From Gammaproteobacteria bacterium (lineage in GTDB: Bacteria > Pseudomonadota > Gammaproteobacteria > GCA-002705445 > GCA-002716945): a stretch of 64,000 nucleotides of DNA. The notes under the pieces were generated by a model. The model saw nothing but the letters and a program-made list of their open reading frames with translations, did not search any database and was not told the DNA's origin. Below, piece by piece: positions 31,524-40,338 of the stretch. The DNA is taken from contig JADHNN010000001.1 of assembly GCA_016779485.1 (NCBI GenBank), positions 66,681 through 130,680 on the forward strand, in the 5' to 3' direction. The stretch's first letter is position 1. Each line of letters starts with the position of its first letter. Position numbers and translations under genes: made by a program.

Positions 31524-32627
31524 TTGAATATCGTCACAGAACAAAAGCTGCATGTAACAAAACCGCTAAATTTAAAATCCGGTAATGTACTGAAAGCCTA
31601 TGAATTAGCTTATGAAACATATGGGCAACTAAATGCTAAAAAAGATAATGCTGTTTTGATATGTCATGCTCTTTCAGGCAATCATCATGTTGCTGGATAT
31701 CATGAAGGTGCGGATAAACCTGGATGGTGGGATAACATGATTGGTTCTGGAAAACCTATAAATACAGACAAGTTGTTTGTTGTATGCATGAATAATTTAG
31801 GTGGTTGTCATGGCACCACTGGACCTGTAAGTATAAATAAAGATACAGGTAAAGAATATGGATTTGATTTTCCCATAGTTACCGTTGAAGATTGGGTAAG
31901 GACTCAAAAAGTACTTATGGATGCACTAAATATTTCTAAATGGCAATTCATTATTGGGGGGAGCTTAGGTGGAATGCAAGCATTTCAATGGACTCTTGAT
32001 TATCCTGCATGTGTAAGTAACTCTATAATTATTGCAGCCGCACCTAAGTTAACTGCACAAAATATAGCTTTTAATGAAGTTGCCCGACAAGCAATTATGG
32101 GTGATCCCGATTGGTGTAATGGTAATTATCTTAAGAATGAAAAGGTGCCTAAACGAGGATTAGCTTTGGCAAGAATGCTTGGTCATATCACCTATCTATC
32201 AGATAAGTCTATGGCAAAAAAGTTTGGTAGAGATCTAAAGGAAGAAAAATTTAACTTCAATTTTGATGTAGAGTTTCAGATAGAAAGCTATTTAAGATAT
32301 CAAGGTGAAAAGTTTGTTGATTCATTTGATGCAAATACATACCTTTTAATGACGAAAGCTTTAGATTATTATGACCCTTTTAATGAAGTAGATTTTGACA
32401 AAAAAATTACTATTAGTAATTCCAAATATTTACTACTATCATTTACATCTGATTGGAGGTTTCCTCCAAGCAGATCAGAAGATATTGTTAAGACTCTTAT
32501 AAATTATAATAAAAATGTTTCTTATGCTTGCATAAATTCTGATGGAGGCCATGATGCTTTTCTTATGAAGAATGATAATTATTTTGAGGTTATGAGAAAT
32601 TTTATAGAGAATAATATCGATGGCTAG
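31524..32627 (+). CDS. metX: Homoserine O-acyltransferase MetX
   Basis: The 367-residue alpha/beta-hydrolase-fold enzyme activates homoserine for methionine synthesis; acetyl or succinyl specificity cannot be told by eye. It has CHALSGNHHVAG, NNLGGCHGTTGP, the nucleophile loop GGSLGGMQAFQW and the His of DGGHDAFL at the end. The start is a TTG: an in-frame stop lies 18 bases upstream and no ATG or GTG fits the family N-terminus. A TATAAT ends right before this TTG. metW overlaps its end by eight bases. Confidence 0.93.
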   Translation: MNIVTEQKLHVTKPLNLKSGNVLKAYELAYETYGQLNAKKDNAVLICHALSGNHHVAGYHEGADKPGWWDNMIGSGKPINTDKLFVVCMNNLGGCHGTTGPVSINKDTGKEYGFDFPIVTVEDWVRTQKVLMDALNISKWQFIIGGSLGGMQAFQWTLDYPACVSNSIIIAAAPKLTAQNIAFNEVARQAIMGDPDWCNGNYLKNEKVPKRGLALARMLGHITYLSDKSMAKKFGRDLKEEKFNFNFDVEFQIESYLRYQGEKFVDSFDANTYLLMTKALDYYDPFNEVDFDKKITISNSKYLLLSFTSDWRFPPSRSEDIVKTLINYNKNVSYACINSDGGHDAFLMKNDNYFEVMRNFIENNIDG

Positions 32628-33207
32628 AAAAGATTTTAAAATAATTTCTAATTGGGTTAAGCCTAACTCTAAAGTACTTGACCTTGGATGTGGCGATGGA
32701 AATCTCCTTCAAATACTTAGCAAAGAGAGAAATATTACTGGTTATGGCGTGGATATATCAATAGATAAAATAATTAAATCACTAGATAATAATATAAATG
32801 TAGTACATACAGATATAAATAAAAAGTTAGACTACTTCAAAGATAAGAGTTTTGACTATGTTATTCTAGCTCAATCATTACAAGTTGTTGATAATCCTGT
32901 CAATCTAATTAATGAAATGTTAAGAATTGGAAATGAAGTTATTATTTCTTTTCCTAATATGGGCTATTGGAAATCTAGACTGTACTTATTTTTGAAAGGT
33001 AAAATGCCAATTACAAGTGAATTACCATTCAGCTGGCACTCTACACCGAATATACATTTGTGTACGATAAAAGACTTTAAAGAAATGTGCGATCTTAATC
33101 AATTTGTAATTGTAGATGAAGTAATTAGTAGCAATAATGATGAAAAGGGTTCAATTAGATTACTAAGTAATTTATTTGGGGAATCCGCAATTTTTAAGAT
33201 TAAATAG
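32620..33207 (+). CDS. metW: MetW, methionine biosynthesis protein
   Basis: The 195-residue methyltransferase-like protein has KVLDLGCGDGNLLQIL (SAM-binding loop) and the MetW marks DYVILAQSLQVVDNP and ISFPNMGYWKSRLYL, with PYSWHSTPNIHL-like PFSWHSTPNIHLCT. MetW works with MetX; it is needed for MetX activity in several proteobacteria. It overlaps metX by eight bases, which suggests the two proteins are made together, and converges on the terB-like gene with an eight-base overlap. Confidence 0.94.
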   Translation: MARKDFKIISNWVKPNSKVLDLGCGDGNLLQILSKERNITGYGVDISIDKIIKSLDNNINVVHTDINKKLDYFKDKSFDYVILAQSLQVVDNPVNLINEMLRIGNEVIISFPNMGYWKSRLYLFLKGKMPITSELPFSWHSTPNIHLCTIKDFKEMCDLNQFVIVDEVISSNNDEKGSIRLLSNLFGESAIFKIK

Positions 33208-33640
33208 TTCTCTGATTTTTTAGATTGATAAAGTCTACATGCTTGACATGTATCAAGTCACAAACTTTCCTAATAGTATAATCTTCGTATTTATCTAGTC
33301 TTTCATCTGTAAAAGCAATATCCCACATAAAACCAATGATTGTGAGTTTTTGTTCATAACTACATTCTGAATTAATAATATCTGTCCATTCATAAAGTGA
33401 CGTCATTTCATTATGTTTATCCTTACTAAGTGTAAATAAATGCTCAATTTGGCTGTCTGACAAGTTGAATTTAGATTTGATTAATGACTGGATTTTTTTT
33501 TGTTCCTCAAGATCAAAATTATCATCACTTTTTGATACTTCTATAAGAAGTATACATGTTGCGAGTCTAAGGTTTTCATCTACATCATTTTTATGTGATG
33601 ACTCATCAGTATCCTTAAAAAGTTTTTTAAAAATATTCAA
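33200..33640 (-). CDS. TerB family protein
   Basis: The 146-residue, mostly helical, acidic protein fits the TerB/DjlA-like fold: LRLATCILLIEVSKSDDNFDLEE and MWDIAFTDERLDKYEDYTIRKVCDLI each hold an acidic, possibly metal-binding turn. TerB domains occur in tellurite resistance clusters, but single copies like this one are common and of unknown role. It lies three bases after hspQ and its end overlaps metW on the other strand. Confidence 0.78.
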   Translation of the reverse strand: MNIFKKLFKDTDESSHKNDVDENLRLATCILLIEVSKSDDNFDLEEQKKIQSLIKSKFNLSDSQIEHLFTLSKDKHNEMTSLYEWTDIINSECSYEQKLTIIGFMWDIAFTDERLDKYEDYTIRKVCDLIHVKHVDFINLKNQRTI

Positions 33641-33643
33641 ATC

Positions 33644-33973
33644 TTAGTTGAATGTTTGCTTTAGAGAATATTGACCGCTGTTATCATATTCATAAAAGAA
33701 TATGTCAACAAAAGGATGGTCTACAGGATCTATGTTTTGATCAGATGTCAGATTGGATTCAGCAACATATGTCTCATTGCCTTGCCCATGCACGAGTACA
33801 TGGTACCAAGGTTTATTCTTATCGGGCTTAGACTTAGCAACCGAATCATACCATTCGTCAGTCCCTTGAAAATTTGGATCTGCATCAACTATGACTCCAC
33901 GGTATTTAAATTTTGAGTGGTATACTATTTGTCCAAGACTAAATTTTGCATTTTTTGGTGATAATTCAGACAT
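33644..33973 (-). CDS. hspQ: Heat shock protein HspQ
   Basis: The 109-residue protein contains the YccV/HspQ fold: AKFSLGQIVYHSKFKYRGVIVD, NKPWYHVLVHG and TYVAESNLT. HspQ binds hemimethylated DNA in E. coli and acts as a specificity factor for Lon. It is followed by the TerB-like gene after three bases. The upstream gap to the oxygenase gene is 49 bases and shows no clear promoter. Confidence 0.9.
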   Translation of the reverse strand: MSELSPKNAKFSLGQIVYHSKFKYRGVIVDADPNFQGTDEWYDSVAKSKPDKNKPWYHVLVHGQGNETYVAESNLTSDQNIDPVDHPFVDIFFYEYDNSGQYSLKQTFN

Positions 33974-34022
33974 ACCTCTATTATATGACTTTAATTAGAT
34001 ATTTCCAACAGCCTTTCCTTTA

Positions 34023-35555
34023 TTATGAATAAAGAAATGTAACATTTAATCTACGGTTTATGTATTTTGAATCAAAGTTAATGGAATCTGTTGCATGATA
34101 CAATTTAGAATCAAAAATAACTGCTCTGTTTGCCTTGTAGGGTACTCTGATAGAATCTGAGTTATTAACCTCTTTGAACATCTTTTCAGAATTAAGTTCA
34201 GAATTAAATTCATCAAAACTAGCAAATTCATCAGGTTTTTTCTTCCAAATTATCAAGCCACCAGAATTCTTGTCAAGATTCGCACTATCGGATGTTAGCC
34301 ATAAATTTACATTAACAATTGCATCATCAGCATGAATATTAATGCCTTTATGTTCACTATCATATTTAAATGCCCAGGCTTGAGAAAGATTATGTTCTTT
34401 AAAGATATCAGGTAATTCATTTTTTAAATCTAAACTAAATTGTAGAATAGGTTTATTAGCCATACCTGTTCCTAAAAATGTCCCCACGTAACCTCTTGGG
34501 TATGGGCGTTTAAAGATATTAGCACAACGATAAAATACATTTAAATCAGTATAAAATGAATCCGATAAAAGATTATCGACAACACATATTGAAGGATTAG
34601 AAGTATGGTATTCGTTTTGAATTGATTTAAAATCCAACATAGGATTTAGTAAAGATGATTTAGTTTTCGGTGGTTTATTATATTTAATTTTATGAATGGT
34701 TGAGATAAAGCTCAAATCATTTTTTGAATAATTCTCATAATTTTTACTATTGATCATCGCTAAAGAATCAAAAAACTTTTGAGTAATTTTCATATTCCTA
34801 ATTCCATCAATATCTGAGTCTATATGACAGATTTGTTCATATTCATGCTTAACAAAATGGCTCAGTACACTTTTATCCTTTATTTTTAATAATGTTTTTA
34901 ACTCTGGAACTATTTGTGATTTTTTTTCTGCAATTTTAAATAAATTATATGATTTGTCTAAGTCATTATTCCATAGGTATACTAGAGCATAGTTGCAAAT
35001 TGTTTTGTGATCAAATGTCTCATTAACATCAATTTGATTTAAATTCTCAATGCAATGAAATAAATCATCGCTATTTTTGAATTTATTGAACTTCTCTATG
35101 TATATGCCAATGATATTTTTAGTAAGTCTAATATCAGATGAATCAATTTTTCTTCCTTGATTAAATACCTTCAAAGCTTCATCATATTTTTTTTGTACCG
35201 CATAACAGTTACCTAGATTGATATATGATTTTACAAAGCTTGCATTTATACTAATGCAGCTATTAAGAACATCTTCACATTTCTGATAGTTTTTTATATT
35301 TTTAAGAGAGATCCCATAATTATTCAATAGCTCACAATTATTTTTATTTATTTTGTAAGCTTTTTCATAATATATTGTAGATGTCTTAAAATCCTTCTTT
35401 TGAGCAAGAACTACGCCATGTAAATGATTAGAGTCAAAATTATCAGGATTATTTTTTAGAATTTCTAAATATATCTCATCGGCTTTGTCAATACTGCCAT
35501 TTCTGTGCAGATCTAAAGCTTGTGATAGTAATTTATTTAAATTAAGTTGTTTCAT
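34023..35555 (-). CDS. TPR protein with C-terminal 2-oxoglutarate/Fe(II) oxygenase domain
   Basis: I start the protein at 35555 (510 residues); an upstream in-frame ATG lies inside the tRNA-Phe gene and is rejected. Residues 1 to about 190 form tetratricopeptide repeats (AYKINKNNCELLNNYGISL, ALKVFNQGRKIDSSD and similar). The C-terminal 180 residues look like a 2-oxoglutarate/Fe(II) dioxygenase: metal ligands His408, Asp410 and His487 (INIHADDA, LYHATD) and an Arg at 501-502 for 2-oxoglutarate. Such enzymes often hydroxylate proteins. The start codon is only seven bases after the 3' end of tRNA-Phe, so the mRNA may be formed by tRNA processing. The substrate is unknown. Confidence 0.75.
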   Translation of the reverse strand: MKQLNLNKLLSQALDLHRNGSIDKADEIYLEILKNNPDNFDSNHLHGVVLAQKKDFKTSTIYYEKAYKINKNNCELLNNYGISLKNIKNYQKCEDVLNSCISINASFVKSYINLGNCYAVQKKYDEALKVFNQGRKIDSSDIRLTKNIIGIYIEKFNKFKNSDDLFHCIENLNQIDVNETFDHKTICNYALVYLWNNDLDKSYNLFKIAEKKSQIVPELKTLLKIKDKSVLSHFVKHEYEQICHIDSDIDGIRNMKITQKFFDSLAMINSKNYENYSKNDLSFISTIHKIKYNKPPKTKSSLLNPMLDFKSIQNEYHTSNPSICVVDNLLSDSFYTDLNVFYRCANIFKRPYPRGYVGTFLGTGMANKPILQFSLDLKNELPDIFKEHNLSQAWAFKYDSEHKGINIHADDAIVNVNLWLTSDSANLDKNSGGLIIWKKKPDEFASFDEFNSELNSEKMFKEVNNSDSIRVPYKANRAVIFDSKLYHATDSINFDSKYINRRLNVTFLYS

Positions 35556-35561
35556 ATTATG

Positions 35562-35634
35562 TGGCCAGGGACAGAATCGAACTGCCGACACGAGGATTTT
35601 CAGTCCACTGCTCTACCGACTGAGCTACCTGGCC
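35562..35634 (-). tRNA. tRNA-Phe (GAA)
   Basis: A 73-base cloverleaf can be drawn: acceptor GGCCAGG/CCTGGCC, D-arm with AGCTCAGTCGGTAGAGC, anticodon loop CTGAAAA giving GAA, and T-arm GGCAG-TTCGATT-CTGTC. The discriminator base is A and the CCA end is not encoded. The anticodon stem has a U-U mismatch at pair 28-42. The gene is five bases after yggX and seven before the oxygenase gene, all on the minus strand; mutY-yggX-tRNA-Phe is also the order in Pseudomonas. Confidence 0.96.
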
Positions 35635-35639
35635 ATATA

Positions 35640-35906
35640 TTATTTTTCTGGGACAAAACCCTGTGGAGCCTGAGAACCGTCTCCAAAAAAGAATTTTTCC
35701 ATTTCTTCTTCTAAAAATTTTCTTGCTTTAGGTTCAACAGGTGTAAGTCTCATTTCATTAATCAACATAGTTTGATGACTGACCCATTGCTCCCATGCTT
35801 CTTTACATATAGTTTCTTGAATTTTTTTACCCAAATCACCAGGATAAGGGAGATAGTCGAGCGCTTCTGCTTCTTTATTGAGCTTTTTACACATTATCTT
35901 TTTCAT
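35640..35906 (-). CDS. yggX: Fe(II)-trafficking / oxidative protection protein YggX
   Basis: The 88-residue protein matches Ygg[44 protein letters not shown] and a C-terminal GFVPE end. YggX protects iron-sulphur clusters from oxidants and is linked to iron traffic. It overlaps mutY, itself an FeS enzyme, by 20 bases, as in many gammaproteobacteria. An alternative start four codons later would shorten the N-terminus; the first ATG aligns better with the family. Confidence 0.93.
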   Translation of the reverse strand: MKKIMCKKLNKEAEALDYLPYPGDLGKKIQETICKEAWEQWVSHQTMLINEMRLTPVEPKARKFLEEEMEKFFFGDGSQAPQGFVPEK

Positions 35907-36930
35907 GCTTAGACCTATATATTGTTAGTGCTTTATCTAGATACCTTGGTAAGCCAACATTAATGTCAGATAGATTATACCAATTCTTAGTTGATAAACT
36001 AACTTTTTTGTCATTTTTCAAAAAATAATATTGAACATTAAAATGATAAATTTTATTAGTAACCCTATGAGTAAACGATGATTCATACATAGGGTCTAGA
36101 TGAACAAGATTATTATTTAACATCCAATTGTTTTTTAAACTTTGTGAATTAAAAGTAGGACTACTGAATAAACCTAACCAAAGTTTACCTGTTGTAATTT
36201 TTTCAAGATATACCTGATTGTGTTGATTTATGATTACAGTTAATAATGTACTAATTTTTTTGATAGTTTTTTTTATGTCTTTTTTTTGTTTTATGTCTGG
36301 TTCATAAAGACATCCGCATTTTTTGATTGGACATATTAGACAGTCAGGTTGTGTTCGCTTACATACTGTTGCACCCAAATCCATTAAGCCTTGAATAAAA
36401 TCAGATGTTCTTTTTGGTGGTGTAATAAATTCAGATTTTTTCCATAAGATTTTATCTAATTCAGATTTAGCGTAAGTATCATTTATATTAAAGAATCTTA
36501 ATAATATCCTTTTTACATTTCCATCTAATATAGCTCTGTTAGAAAAACCCGAAAATGTTGATATTGCTGATGCTGTGGTCCTTCCTATTCCAGGTAACAT
36601 TAATATTTCATCAAATGATTTAGGGAACATATCATTATAGTGATTAGATATAATTTGAGATGCTGCATGTATATTTTTAATTCGAGTATAGTAACCTAAT
36701 CCGCTCCATATCAATAATAAATCATCAAGACTTGCTTTTGATAATGATTTGATATCTGGATACTTTTTTATAAATTTCAAATAATATGGAATTACAGTTT
36801 GTACCTGAGTTTGTTGTAACATTATTTCTGATATCCATATTTTATATGGATCATCAACTTTCCATGGTAGATTTTTTCTTCCAAATTTATCATACCAATC
36901 TAGAACGCTCTCAGAAATACTAGATTGCAT
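35887..36930 (-). CDS. mutY: Adenine DNA glycosylase MutY
   Basis: The 347-residue enzyme removes adenine opposite 8-oxoguanine. The catalytic Glu lies in [12 protein letters not shown], the helix-hairpin-helix in [14 protein letters not shown], and the catalytic Asp in [11 protein letters not shown]. Four Cys form the FeS loop in [18 protein letters not shown]; the last spacing is 4 (or 6) residues rather than the usual 5. The C-terminal 120 residues are the NUDIX-like 8-oxoG reader. It is two bases after the AsmA-like gene and overlaps yggX. Confidence 0.95.
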   Translation of the reverse strand: MQSSISESVLDWYDKFGRKNLPWKVDDPYKIWISEIMLQQTQVQTVIPYYLKFIKKYPDIKSLSKASLDDLLLIWSGLGYYTRIKNIHAASQIISNHYNDMFPKSFDEILMLPGIGRTTASAISTFSGFSNRAILDGNVKRILLRFFNINDTYAKSELDKILWKKSEFITPPKRTSDFIQGLMDLGATVCKRTQPDCLICPIKKCGCLYEPDIKQKKDIKKTIKKISTLLTVIINQHNQVYLEKITTGKLWLGLFSSPTFNSQSLKNNWMLNNNLVHLDPMYESSFTHRVTNKIYHFNVQYYFLKNDKKVSLSTKNWYNLSDINVGLPRYLDKALTIYRSKHEKDNV

Positions 36931-36932
36931 TT

Positions 36933-37730
36933 TTAGAAAGGTAATTTGATATTAATTTCTGATTCAAGTTTTTCTTTGATTTTATCTTTGATAGATTTTA
37001 CTGCTCTATCTTTAATTTCTTTTTTTAATTTTTCTGTAACGATATCTGAAACATTAATATCTATATTTGGATTATCGAAGCTTCCTGAAATAAGAACAGG
37101 TAATTGTGTATCTATAAGATATTTTGGATAAAACTCATTATATTTGCTTTTTAAATAGTCATTTTGTTTAATAAACGTAGATGCCGATATATTTATTGTT
37201 TCTTTGAAGGGATTAATTTTTCCAAAACCATTTCCTTCAATGAGCTCTGTGTCTAATAGCATATTTTCTATTCGTAAAAACTCTCCTTCAAAATAACCTT
37301 TAGCTTCAATTAGTTTAATGTCAGAGTATTTTGTATTTTGTAATTTATATGTTCTGCCCGCAACAATGTTATAAGACTTAATAATTGACTCATCAATATT
37401 TATTCCATAAAGCTTTGAATCTTTAAAACTCAGAGAATCAATATCAAATCGTCCTTTAAGGATCTCTGATAACGAAATAGATGCATTAAAGATTTCTGAT
37501 TCGAATAACAATACTTTATTTTTACGCACTGATAATGCTTCTGCACTGATTCTTGTTTGTATGCCCAAATCTAAATTCAAATCACCTAGTATCTTAAATT
37601 CTATGTTTGCTTGATTTGAAATCATCTTTTCAAGATCACTTTTATAATTATTTATATCAAATATAAAATTGATATAGACAAAAAAAGCAATAAACAAAGC
37701 TATTAATATATATAAAAATTTTTTAATCAC
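36933..37730 (-). CDS. Short AsmA-like protein
   Basis: The 265-residue protein has one N-terminal membrane helix (about residues 5-24) followed by a beta-rich periplasmic part beginning FDINNYKSDLEKMISNQANIEFKILGDLNL (given by its start and end), which matches the AsmA N-terminal domain. AsmA proteins are linked to outer-membrane biogenesis and lipid transport. It is much shorter than the 600-plus residues of E. coli AsmA, and ends in a Lys/Glu-rich stretch. An asmA gene also precedes mutY in Pseudomonas, which supports the call. It overlaps moaC by eight bases. Confidence 0.72.
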   Translation of the reverse strand: MIKKFLYILIALFIAFFVYINFIFDINNYKSDLEKMISNQANIEFKILGDLNLDLGIQTRISAEALSVRKNKVLLFESEIFNASISLSEILKGRFDIDSLSFKDSKLYGINIDESIIKSYNIVAGRTYKLQNTKYSDIKLIEAKGYFEGEFLRIENMLLDTELIEGNGFGKINPFKETINISASTFIKQNDYLKSKYNEFYPKYLIDTQLPVLISGSFDNPNIDINVSDIVTEKLKKEIKDRAVKSIKDKIKEKLESEINIKLPF

Positions 37731-38205
37731 AGTTTTTTGCTAGGTAATCTCCAGACTTTCCTCCAGTCTTAGAAAGTAATTTAATATCTGTAATTTTCAT
37801 ACCTCTATCTAAATATTTGCACATATCATAAATTGTCATTAGCGCAATCTCAACACCGATTAGTGACTCAATTTCTACTCCAGTCTTTCCGTCAGACTTG
37901 ACGGATACAGAGCAATTAATTTTTTTTTCGTTTTCAATAATATCAAAATCTATAGTCACAGAATTTATTGGGATAACGTGTGCGAGAGGTATAAGATTAG
38001 CTGTCTGTTTAACAGCATTAATTCCTGATATTCGAGCAGTATTCAAGACATCTCCTTTTTTATTATTCATAGATACCACAGATTCAAATGCATCTTTATT
38101 AAGTATAATAGAACCACGTGCCCTAGCTATTCTTGTAGTTACATCCTTTGAACTAATATCTATCATGTGTAGATCACCAGTCTGGTTAATATGATTATTC
38201 TTCAT
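37723..38205 (-). CDS. moaC: Cyclic pyranopterin monophosphate synthase MoaC
   Basis: The 160-residue enzyme converts the MoaA product to cyclic pyranopterin monophosphate in molybdenum cofactor synthesis. It has MIDISSKDVTTRIARARG, GDVLNTARISGINAVKQT, IPLAHVIPI and the KTGVEIESLIGVEIAL-type substrate motif ending in DMCKYLDRGM. No other cofactor gene and no molybdoenzyme is in the window. It is divergent from rdgB with a 57-base gap. Confidence 0.93.
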   Translation of the reverse strand: MKNNHINQTGDLHMIDISSKDVTTRIARARGSIILNKDAFESVVSMNNKKGDVLNTARISGINAVKQTANLIPLAHVIPINSVTIDFDIIENEKKINCSVSVKSDGKTGVEIESLIGVEIALMTIYDMCKYLDRGMKITDIKLLSKTGGKSGDYLAKNCD

Positions 38206-38262
38206 TGTTTACCTACGTATTTATATTACAATAGTATAGCAAATATATTCATTCGGTGTTTT

Positions 38263-38868
38263 ATGAAAATTTTTTTGGCCACTAAAAATAATGATAAGAT
38301 AACTGAGTTCCAGCAAATACTATCTAACATGAATAATGTCGAACTAGTAACCTCGAAAGATATCGATATTCCAGATGTTGAAGAGACAGGTTCCACGTTT
38401 GTAGAAAATGCAATACTAAAAGCAAGAAGTGCCGCAAACTTTACATCACTTCCATCTATAGCAGATGATTCAGGTATAGAAGTGGATTACTTAAATGGGC
38501 GTCCAGGTGTTTGGTCAGCTAGATATGCTGGAGAAGATGCTACTAATGAAATGAATAATGAAAAACTTTTAAAAGAACTGGAGGGTGTGTCTACTGACAA
38601 AAGAGGAGCATGTTATAGATGTGTGATAGTATTTATGAGATTCTCAAATGATCCATTTCCATACATTGCTCAAGATTCTTGGAAAGGAAGAATTAATGAT
38701 AAGAATTCTGGTGCTAATGGCTTTGGATACGATCCTATTTTTTTCTTACCTGAGAGAAATATAACATCAGCAGAACTAGAACCAAGTGATAAACATAAAA
38801 TTAGTCACAGAGGTAAGGCTCTTACTAAATTCTCAAATTATTTTACAGATTATGTTAAAAACATATAA
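38263..38868 (+). CDS. rdgB: Inosine/xanthosine triphosphate pyrophosphatase (RdgB/HAM1)
   Basis: The protein removes non-canonical purine triphosphates from the nucleotide pool. I start it at 38263 (201 residues, MKIFLATKNNDKITEF), which fits the family; an in-frame ATG 72 bases earlier overlaps the start of divergent moaC. Motifs are ADDSGIEVDYLNGRPGVWSARYAG and GFGYDPIFFLPE, and SHRGKAL near the end. It overlaps the next gene by 17 bases. In Pseudomonas rdgB follows metW; here the two are separated by the 33-38 kb minus-strand run. Confidence 0.95.
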   Translation: MKIFLATKNNDKITEFQQILSNMNNVELVTSKDIDIPDVEETGSTFVENAILKARSAANFTSLPSIADDSGIEVDYLNGRPGVWSARYAGEDATNEMNNEKLLKELEGVSTDKRGACYRCVIVFMRFSNDPFPYIAQDSWKGRINDKNSGANGFGYDPIFFLPERNITSAELEPSDKHKISHRGKALTKFSNYFTDYVKNI

Positions 38869-40336
38869 TTCAAGAATATCTTTCTTAATTCTAATAACTT
38901 TCTTGGCTTCATGTGCTAAAAACCCGGTTTCTGGTATGCCTGATTTTGTAACTATCACAGAACAGCAAGAAGTTGATATGGGACGAGCTTACCATAGGGA
39001 AATACTTAAAAATTCTAAGGTTCTAAAAAATAAAGAACTTACTAAATATTATAAAGAACTTGGAGAAAAAATAGCAAGTTCTAGTCATCGTCCAAACTTA
39101 GACTGGAAGTTCACAATAATTGACAATCCTACACTTAATGCATTCGCAACTCCTGGGGGATATGTTTATTTTTATCGAGGCCTGCTAGCTCATTTTAACT
39201 CTGAGGCTGAACTTGCAGGTGTACTTAGTCATGAAATTGCTCATATCACAGCAAGGCATGCTGTGAGAGGTATGAGTGCTGCACAAGTAACAAATTTACT
39301 TATAGGTCTTGCAGCATCTAATGTTCCAGGGGGATCTATTTCTAATAGTGGCTTTAATTTATTAAATCAATTAGCTAATAAAGGCTATAGTAGGAAATAT
39401 GAGTCTGAAGCTGATGAAATAGCAAAAGAATACCTTGGTAGAAATGGTTATAACCAAGATGCTATGGCTAAATTCTTGCAAACCATGAAAAGTGCGGATG
39501 ATCTTGAAAATGAAATTGCAAAGAAAGAAGGTAGGACAGTAAGTGCTGGATATCATAATATTTTTTCAACTCATCCTTCTACAGAAAATAGAATTGAAGC
39601 AATGAATCAAACTGAAAGCATGACAGGCAAGAAAAATAAAGATGAATTTCTTAAAATGATCGATGGTCTCCCTTATGGTACAAGCGATGAAGAAGGATAC
39701 GTGAGATACAATACATTTTATCATCCCTTTTTTGCAATAAAATTCACCATACCTAAAGGATGGGACCTTAAAAATCTTCCAGATCGGTTAATTATTACAA
39801 AAAACAAATCAGAAATTATTCTAATGTCTGATAATCTTCTTAGAGATGATATTGATAATGGCTTAACTCCTAAGGATTATTTAGATCAGAATATTGATAA
39901 GACATCGTTTTTATCTAGTAATAAACTAGTTGAGCAGAAACCACTCAATAAAAATAAAATGACTGGTTATACATATTTATATAAGACTTCATCCATGATT
40001 GACATAACTTATACTCGGTATTCCGTATTTTTTGATATTGATCAAGAAGATAAAAAACCAAAAGCATGGATATTTATAAAAAAGTTTAGAGAAATTAATG
40101 ATGATAATATTACAAAAGTTATTGATGAATCATTTCAAAAAATGACTGAAGAAGAAATAAGTAAATCCAAGGGCTTAACAATAAAAGTCATCAGATTTAG
40201 AGAGGGAATGTCATACAAAAAATTAGCAGATAACAGTCCTCTTGGGAGGTACGCTGAGGGAAAACTTAGATTATTAAATGGTCACTATCCTAAAGGTAAA
40301 CCTGAAATTGGTAGTTTAATAAAAATAGTGGAGTAA
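38852..40336 (+). CDS. M48 family lipoprotein metalloprotease
   Basis: I start this at 38852 (495 residues). The N-terminus is a lipoprotein signal peptide with lipobox LASC and Cys21, so it is probably anchored in the outer membrane. The zinc site is HEIAH at residues 127-131 (VLSHEIAHITARH) with the third ligand in YESEADEIA. The last 45 residues (IRFREGMSYKKLA to GSLIKIVE) look like a LysM-type or similar small domain. It resembles BepA/LoiP-like quality-control proteases of the outer membrane, but has no clear TPR part. It is followed by the phosphofructokinase after two bases. Confidence 0.88.
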   Translation: MLKTYNSRISFLILITFLASCAKNPVSGMPDFVTITEQQEVDMGRAYHREILKNSKVLKNKELTKYYKELGEKIASSSHRPNLDWKFTIIDNPTLNAFATPGGYVYFYRGLLAHFNSEAELAGVLSHEIAHITARHAVRGMSAAQVTNLLIGLAASNVPGGSISNSGFNLLNQLANKGYSRKYESEADEIAKEYLGRNGYNQDAMAKFLQTMKSADDLENEIAKKEGRTVSAGYHNIFSTHPSTENRIEAMNQTESMTGKKNKDEFLKMIDGLPYGTSDEEGYVRYNTFYHPFFAIKFTIPKGWDLKNLPDRLIITKNKSEIILMSDNLLRDDIDNGLTPKDYLDQNIDKTSFLSSNKLVEQKPLNKNKMTGYTYLYKTSSMIDITYTRYSVFFDIDQEDKKPKAWIFIKKFREINDDNITKVIDESFQKMTEEEISKSKGLTIKVIRFREGMSYKKLADNSPLGRYAEGKLRLLNGHYPKGKPEIGSLIKIVE

Positions 40337-40338
40337 AT

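Noticed and set aside
33200-33640. Tellurite-resistance operon
   Set aside because: Only a lone TerB-like gene is present; no terC, terD or terZ genes are nearby.
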